Assembly (NCBI GenBank): GCA_001969505.1 | Contig: LSSK01000072.1 | Coordinates: forward strand, 1 to 64,000 | Source of the DNA: Zancudomyces culisetae | Lineage: Eukaryota > Kickxellomycota > Harpellomycetes > Harpellales > Legeriomycetaceae | Direction: 5' to 3' | Length of the DNA: 64,000 bases | Shown here: positions 57,280 through 64,000 of the stretch, piece by piece | Position numbering within the stretch: position 1 is the first letter of the stretch | Layout of the letters: the number at the start of each line of letters is the position of its first letter | Translations under genes and position numbers: made by a program | The notes under the pieces: model-generated | Told to the model about the DNA's origin: nothing | Seen by the model: the letters and a program-made list of their open reading frames with translations, nothing else | The model's database searches: none

Positions 57280-59018
57280 AGTTGTGGATTATTTTTTTTT
57301 GGACATCCTTTCTATATATTCCTTAATAAACCCTTTTGGAAGTTATAGTGGAGGGGAAAAAATATATAGATTTTATATATCCTAAAAAAATAAAGAAAAC
57401 CAGACTTCGTTTCTTTTGGCTTGTCGTTTAGTTTCAATGCTCAAGAGCTTTCTGGTCTTATTGGTTAATTAATTGGAGATATTTCGTAGAACCTGTGTAA
57501 ATGAGCTTATTGTAAATAGTTGATAAACTAACCTTTCCGAAATAAAATGTATATACGATAAATTAATATCAAATAGAAATTGACCCGATCCAAGTGATAC
57601 TTGATGCTTTTCGCTAAGTAGAACATGAAATAGTATACCATACGACAAGCCGATTATTGATCCGAAAATTTAAAAAAAAAAATCAAAAGTTTTCGCGACA
57701 ATAACAGCAGGCCAGGAGCCCAGTTAAGTGCCAATTGAACACCAGAGCAGCTTACTTTATGCAATTGGATTAAGTTTACATCCACAGTACAAGTTGATGT
57801 ATAGATAGATAAATGTATCCGTGGTTTTGGGGATCTAGATTCCATGCTACCCACACAAACAATCAGTCTTGGTTCTGAACTATCAAAAAAAGAAATCATT
57901 AGTAAAAAAAGAGCCAACGGTTAGCACAGAGTGGTTGATATGTTGGTATTATAGTGCTATTCATGGCCAAAGGCCTTAAAGGTATGTTTAGACTAACTGT
58001 TCATTTTCAAAAACTGTAATTTTTTATATGATCTCCACAAAACTAAAAATATATCACTGTTTGAAACTTATGAAAAATAATTTCGGTTTTACGAGAAGAG
58101 AATGTCAGTTTGATTTTATGAAAGAGGTGAGAATACATCTGTGTTATGTGTGGTTATTGTAAATCAAAAAGTGAATGTGATGAAAGAAACCTTATAAAAT
58201 AGGAAAGATGAAGTGAAATGGATATCTTTTAACGATGCTATATTCATTCTTGATGAATTTGAATACTCAAAGCTTGAACTTTACTGCGAGAACTGCTTAA
58301 AAAAGGTGATGGGTACAGTTCCATACCATTAAACGATGAGGGGTAGTACATTAGTTGCGGTGTTTATCAGCATATCTTGCGAGTTATCCGCCATACTGCT
58401 ATTGAGTTATTATATTGTAACTTTGGATACCATCAAAAAAAAAATCAACAGTTAAATGTGTGGGTTAACCATTATTTTAACAGCTGGATGTGCAAGTTAT
58501 GAAAAGTTATATGTATAGGATTGATTATTAAGCACATACATAAATATGAACAAACCCAAAATAATAAAAAATACATCGCTTCTGCAAACCCCACGTACTT
58601 CCCCATATTTATCTCGAGTCATTTACTAAGCAAGTCAGTTAACTATTAAATCTTATACCTGATAAAAATTGAGAGAAAATGCAGTAATTTAAGCTCAGGT
58701 AAATAGTGAGAGCGGGGGAGAAGCGGAAATAAAAATGGTTTCACTGCAGTTATTTCAAAGTTATAAGTTAGATGAAATGGTTACTACTTAATAATGAGAG
58801 TTCAAGGTTTACCAAAATGATAAAGAAAAAGTATATAAATGTTGTATATCCATCGAAAACCCGACAAACCAAAAAAAAATACTCTAGCTATCCCAAACAG
58901 AGGTTCAACTGGTAGAAAGAACAACACCGATAAGTATATCTAATAGATACAGACTTGAAAAGCCATCAATTGATTAGGAGCAAGTATTGACAAAATCTCC
59001 GACTTATTACTCGAGAAA
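57280..59018. other. Intergenic interval, no recognised gene
   Basis: AT-rich; short frames only. Confidence 0.5.
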
Positions 59019-60521
59019 ATGATTTCGATATTGACTGCAGGTGGTGGAGAAAAGAGACCCAGAGGTAGAAATGCTAGAAAACCTAAGATGCTGAAGGGAA
59101 CAAAGAACAAATGCCTCAAGGGCAAGGTAAGTGTCCAAATTTTTTGTGCTTATGATTTTATATATTTATTAGTGTAATACTGACAGTTTAATCGTAAAAC
59201 TAACATATAGCTAAACATACTCTCCAAAACGCACAACGAAGATGAAGAAATAGTTAAAATGAGAAAAGGAGCGGAGGCTGAGCGTGTGCCCAGTTTGGGA
59301 TCAAAGTCCAGCTTGTTTAAGTCAGCCATTTTTGGTAGCTCAGGATCAAAAAGTACGCTTAACCCTAAAGCAATTTTTGGAGGATCTGATTATACTTTGT
59401 TCAACTGGGTTGGTATAACGAACAGAAATTCAGTCAAAAATGCATCTTCACCAAATACTCAGGCTCATACATATGGTATTCTCTGTAACAATAAAAAAAG
59501 CGAAAAATCTTCTAGAAAAGATAAAAAGGCTGTCAGATTTAGCGAAAATGTTGGGTTAAAGGATGTGATTAGTAATCCACTTGACTATAATGGCAGCATA
59601 GACCCTTTGAGGAGACAATACATGACCGGTGACTGTGCATATGACGATGTGTTATATCTGGATATAAATAAGGAAAAAGGGGTGCTTTCGTTTAATGGGG
59701 CTGACTTAGACAAGAGCGTAGTGGAAAAACTCAAGAGTGGCCTTCCGGTTACCAATATACTCAAGCAAAGAGAAATACAGGAGGAAGCTAAGAAAATAAA
59801 TCTCGGGTTCGAGATGAGCCCTGTTAGCAATACCAACCTGGTTGCAATGCAAAATTACTGTAGCATGACCAGCTCATTTGCAGTTCGGGAAACCCAGTTC
59901 AGAAAGGAGAGTCAGCTAGGCTGCACTGGAGATCTTGAAAGCCCAACATCGCAGCCACTATTGAACCTGATGAAACCACAACGCAAAGGGCAAAATAAAC
60001 AATTTAACACACAGGTTCCAATATATGCAGTAGATAACGACGACGATACAATCAGTATAATGAGTTTGACATTGTCCGATCTTTCTCTCAGCGACCAGGA
60101 AATAGAGGATATTGTATCAAAAGGACCAAGGATCATTCTTAAAAGCACGAGTACAGTAGACTTCTCAATATTAGATTCTGCTGTAGAAAGCATGAGAAAC
60201 ACCTCCAAAGCAGAGAAAATAGGTGCTTTACACTTCCAATTGATTGATGGACCTACAAAAAGGTATAGCAAGGCCTTGGCACTCAACAAAAAGCGTGATA
60301 GGGACAACAGTACCTATACCTGGAAAGATGGCCTTGTCCATATTTCGACAAAAAACCCCACCCAAGATAGTAGTTGTTCTTTTAGTGACACACTGAATGA
60401 CGTGTTGGTGGAGGTAAAAAATGCTGGTGTTTTTGACATTGATGATTTAATGAAGGCAGTTTTGGAACAAAGTTACGCTAAGGAGGACGAGGCAAAATCA
60501 AATTTATATTACAATCCTTAA
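59019..60521 (+). CDS. Unknown two-exon gene, 472 residues
   Basis: Exon 1 is 59019-59126 and exon 2 is 59211-60521. The 84-nt intron starts GTAAGT and ends with ACTAACATATAG, so it holds a perfect branch-site core next to the 3' splice site. The join is phase 0. I do not recognise the protein. It begins with a basic patch (KRPRGRNARKPKML), then is Ser/Lys-rich with KKAVRFSENVGLKDV, a NILKQREIQEEAKK helix, acidic TISIMSLTLSDLSLSDQEIED, and ends with an acidic amphipathic helix (DIDDLMKAVLEQ). It has no signal peptide, no TM and no enzyme motif. A nuclear or cytosolic regulatory protein is a guess. It is convergent with the MRH4-like helicase gene, about 300 nt apart. Confidence 0.72.
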
Positions 60522-60819
60522 CCAATGCCGCATGCATTAAACCCCTCAGTATACAGTCTACACCTCACAGAATGATGAAGCAAATGGGTTGGGAAGTAGG
60601 GGATAAACGGTTTTATTATTTTTAATTTAATTTTTATCATTTTCAATATACACAAATGGCAATATAAGTGAAAAACACAACTCTGTAATCGCCATGAAGC
60701 AGTTTTCGTTTTACGACACACATTTCTACACATTAATAAATGTAAAATATAGTAAAATAAAGGCAGATGTTTAAATCATGGATTCTAAATACAAGTGACG
60801 CGGTACCAGTGGTGTTATA

Positions 60820-62885
60820 TTAGTCCAAATAAGCCAATTTTGTAGGTGTTATGTTTAGTTGGGTATAAAGGCCTCTCATTCTGCCCTCAGGGAGGGAATC
60901 GCTTGTGTTGAAAACGATGGTGATGGCTTTCCCAGTGCTATTAAACCTACCGGTTCTTCCTGCCATGTGAATGTAGCTATTTTTAGATTTTGGAACATCT
61001 AAAATAAGAACATGTGATACATCAGGAATATCAATTCCTCTACCGGCGGTATCAGTGGTAATAAACACATTATAGCTCTTAGAAGTTGGTTTTGAACTAC
61101 TACTAGTATTCTCGCTTGGAAGTGTTTTGGTGTATTTCTCAAATAACCCAATAGCGGTAATGCCTTGTTTATACAAAGCTTCAAGGAAATCGTAGTATTT
61201 TTTTCCAGTCTGCATGAAGATTACCACATTTTTGACAGACTCAGCTTCGCTACCCAGCACATTAGCTATACATTCCGTCACATACTGGTTATACTGCGCC
61301 TCAGTGATTTTTAACTTCGGTTTTGCAATCGCTTTCTGGGCCATTTCTTCGAGGTCTGAAAGTTCAGCTAAATCGTTTTCTTGTTCTACAGGAATATTCT
61401 CAAAAGAAGAATTTAGATGATTGCCACCATTGTTAAAGTCTGTAACACCAAACATGTCCACAACTTTTTGTTCAAGATGCGAGTCATCAGTAATGGTAGA
61501 GCTTGAAAAAGGTTGTTCAGCTTTTTTCTCGAAAGGTGTTGACGCAGAGACCTGCTTCAAAGTTTTTTCTTTGATGTTTCTGACTGTCTCTAGATCATCA
61601 ACAACTATACAGCTGTGCTCAATAGATGATGGCACAAAAGAACCTTGTGCTTTTAACTCAATATTTTCCAGATCGGTGGGGAACCACCCGCGGGATTTTA
61701 AATATTTTATCAAGTCACTGTTTACTGTTGCAGAGGAAATAAACAGCGAGTAAAATTTTGTTGACTTGTATTCAACCGGCTTGTACTTGGGGTTTTGAAT
61801 ATAGTCTATTCTTTCCAACTCCTTTAAAATATAGCTTTTCTTTTCGCCATCCCAAAGCTTTTCAGCCAGACTTTTCAAATACGCGACTTGTCGAGGCTTG
61901 GTGCTGGATTTCTGTAACTCAAACTGCTCGACTCTGTTTTCGGCCTCCAGTCTCTTTCTCAGCATCGAAGTGATTCTTTTTTCGCTAAACCCATATTTTT
62001 TGTAATTTAGTTCATTTATCTGTTTTAATACAGACTCAACAAAAATCTGTCCCTCTTTCAGATTTTTCAACTTGTTCAGTTTTTTCTTGATTGATGCGTA
62101 CCGATTTGCGAGTTGGATCATGCTATCTACTTCATCCACAAATATCCGCTGAAGCCTACCGTCTATTTTTATTTTTTTGTGTGTAATCATATTATCCATA
62201 AGCTGTATCCCTGTACCCACAACCAGTGACGGAGATCCGAATTCCATTAGTGTTTTCTCCTGTTTCTCTATATAGTCCGCCCCTCCAATAAAGGTTTGAA
62301 CCAAATTATTCTTGTGAGCCAGAGGAAATGCCTCTTGAACCAAGTTAGTTGCCCATTCGTCAATTTGAAGAGCCAATTCCCTGTTAGGCACTAATAGTAC
62401 ACCCATAGGACTAGATAGAGCGTGTTTCTCCTTTTCTGTCTCATCACTTTTGACAAACGAATTTTCTAGAAAATCTTTGTAGGCCATTCCCAACATAGCC
62501 AAAAGAATAGAGAAAGTTTTGCCAGAACCTGTTTCTTGTATTAACAGATAATCCTTCCCCCCTTGGATAATTGCAGGAATAAGCCTCTTTTGTAACTCGG
62601 TAGGTTCTTTCACCCCATAAAGTTTTTCGGCAGCTAGAGCGAGTGGCTTTGGAACGCCTAACTCCTAAGGAAAATATACGCAATTGATATTAAATATCTA
62701 AAACAAAATACTGTTCATTCTGATAATTGGAATACATATGTGGGAATATCTTTCAAAAATGATGTTTTAAATCTTACCTCAAACGTGATAGTGCTATTAA
62801 ATCTCTTCCACACCGAGGTACATTTTGTCGTCCTTAATACATACAAGCCAAGGCTTGGATTTACTCTCGATTTCATAATAAACAT
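60820..62885 (-). CDS. Mitochondrial DEAD-box-type helicase, MRH4-like, two exons
   Basis: Exon 1 is 62885-62778 and exon 2 is 62664-60820. The 113-nt intron (GTAAGA...CCTTAG) lies in phase 0 and joins to 650 residues. The N-terminus (MFIMKSRVNPSLGLYV, KRFNST) is a mitochondrial presequence. Helicase motifs are present but changed: ETGSGKT (motif I), PNREL, GTGIQL instead of TPGR, DEVD instead of DEAD, SAT, ARGIDIPD-like GRGIDIP, and HMAGRTGR instead of HRxGRxGR. Mrh4 takes part in mitochondrial large-subunit ribosome assembly and RNA handling, and its motifs are known to diverge. An Asp/Ser-rich insertion lies between the two RecA lobes. I assign the MRH4 group from the presequence and layout rather than from a search. 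Confidence 0.8.
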
Positions 62886-63788
62886 TTTGATTTGATTATG
62901 CACTAAAGTTCATATTAATTCTTATTAAGTTCCGAATATCCTTTGAATTTTATGAGTTCCTCTAGTATACGACTGAAAGTCAACGCTAGCTTGTAGTTGT
63001 CGTTGCTATATATATACAATGCTAAATTCTGAATATTTGTTTAAGGTTTTTTTTCTGGAAATCGCACCTTGGCGATTTGCCACAAATCAACCTCACCATT
63101 TCGAAAAAAAAATTTTCAACCAAACCACAATTGAGGCCAAAAACTTGATCAAAAGTAGATCCTGCTCAAATCACTAGAAAAGAGTGTATACTTTTGATGT
63201 TAGTGTGGTTACCCATGTTTTAACTTAATACTGTCTTCTCTTTTCCTCCCACAACATGGTTATGAAAGTTTAATACATGGGTACTTTTTTACCTCATTTT
63301 TTTAGTTTAACAACAGAAACTTCATAAAAAAAACAGTCATCAACAAGGTTTTAACAGCTGGGCATTGAAGCCGAGATTTGTAGCTCTTACCCAGTAACTA
63401 GTTTTACCACTATGACTTAACGATGGGATGATCTAGGGCTGGGTAATGTAGTTGAACTCAAACATTCGCAAGATCTGCATCCTCCAATTCTGTGTTTTTA
63501 TCTAGTTTACTTGATTGATGATGGCTTTAAGAGATAAATTAATTTGCAAAAAGAGCCGAGAGTGAGCAGTAGTTGCAAAGCGAATGAAATTACGAGGTTT
63601 TTAATCAATAAATCTCTCGAATCAGCTGCCGAATTGCTCGAATATACCAAAGTTGATAGCATCTTTTCAATTCTTTTCTTTTTTCTTTTTTTGCTTCCAA
63701 GTTCTCGGAAACTATATAAAAGTAGACAGTGTTTATAAAACCATACCAGCTAGGGGTGGACTAGTGTAAAAAAAAACAAAAGGAGAAT
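62886..63788. other. Divergent intergenic interval
   Basis: AT-rich; holds the upstream regions of the MRH4-like gene and of the last gene. TATAAAAG occurs near 63715 on the plus strand, about 75 nt before the final ATG. No other gene recognised. Confidence 0.6.
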
Positions 63789-63878
63789 ATGGAGAACAAC
63801 ACACAGACTAAACCCACGAATACTGACGATATTGAAGCGGTTGTAAAGTCAGATAAAATGATTGAGGTTGCTCGTTGG
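63789..63878 (+). CDS. First exon of a gene that continues beyond the window
   Basis: ATG at 63789 opens 30 codons (MENNTQTK... SDKMIEVARW), followed directly by GTATGC, a fair 5' splice site, after which the frame stops (TAG). A TATA-like TATAAAAG at about 63715 supports a start here. The peptide is too short to identify. The 3' part of the gene is beyond position 64000. Confidence 0.55.
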
Positions 63879-64000
63879 GTATGCTAGTTGTTTTTTTTTC
63901 AGTTGTTTTTTTCCCTTTTAGATTTGGTTGATTATAACAGCTTTGAGCGCATTTTTGGGTGAAGGGGATGGGGAGAAAAGAGTAAAATAATAATAGACTA

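Overview
The window reads as nuclear DNA of an ascomycete budding yeast (Saccharomycotina-like). The protein set is yeast-type: YME1, CDC4, UBA3, ZUO1, SPT7, SPF1, eIF4E, MSP1, RNA14, HAS1 and an MRH4-like helicase. Intergenic DNA is strongly AT-rich, and 3' splice sites are short ATAG, TTAG or CTAG types. CTG is read as leucine at invariant positions (for example the QLLVELDG stretch of YME1, whose leucines use CTG), so this is not a CUG-Ser or CUG-Ala yeast. Introns are unusually frequent for a budding yeast: I reconstruct four in UBA3, five in MSP1, two each in eIF4E and the SLC41-type transporter, and one each in a bHLH factor, an unknown 472-residue protein and the MRH4-like helicase. All are about 70-240 nt. 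This suggests a lineage outside the intron-poor Saccharomycetaceae; I cannot name the species.

Layout. 0-6.6 kb: YME1 i-AAA protease, a DNAJC9-type J-protein, the F-box/WD40 protein CDC4 and a small unknown protein. 6.6-13.1 kb: sparse, with a possible two-exon micro-gene and a bHLH factor, then 3 kb without a recognisable gene. 13.1-16.3 kb: UBA3 and ZUO1, convergent, with overlapping stop codons. 17.9-20.7 kb: a large secreted low-complexity protein. An assembly gap bounded on both sides by G-runs follows. 22-30.4 kb: SPT7 and a low-complexity-rich SLC41/MgtE magnesium transporter. 30.5-34.8 kb: the P5A ATPase SPF1, broken by a 600-N gap that looks too long for the missing coding sequence. 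35.6-45.8 kb: a small orphan protein, eIF4E, MSP1 and an enlarged RNA14. 45.8-59 kb: gene-poor, with an N-terminally short acetate-transporter-like protein, a carbonyl-reductase-type SDR, HAS1 and a peculiar ADP/ATP carrier. 59-64 kb: an unknown spliced gene, an MRH4-like mitochondrial helicase and the first exon of a gene leaving the window.

Most genes are housekeeping and show no operon-like logic. Three (YME1, MSP1, SPF1) act in membrane-protein quality control and two (the DNAJC9-like protein and ZUO1) are J-proteins, but I take the clustering as chance.

The most unusual locus is 56383-57279 on the minus strand. It is a full-length, frame-intact ADP/ATP carrier reading frame containing three in-frame TAA codons (codons 8, 162 and 259) and ending in TGA. 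Its residues look alveolate/animal-like rather than fungal. It would read as one complete 298-residue protein in the ciliate code (TAA = Gln, TGA = stop). It could be a transferred ciliate-type gene, an assembly chimera or a native pseudogene; a phylogeny would separate these.
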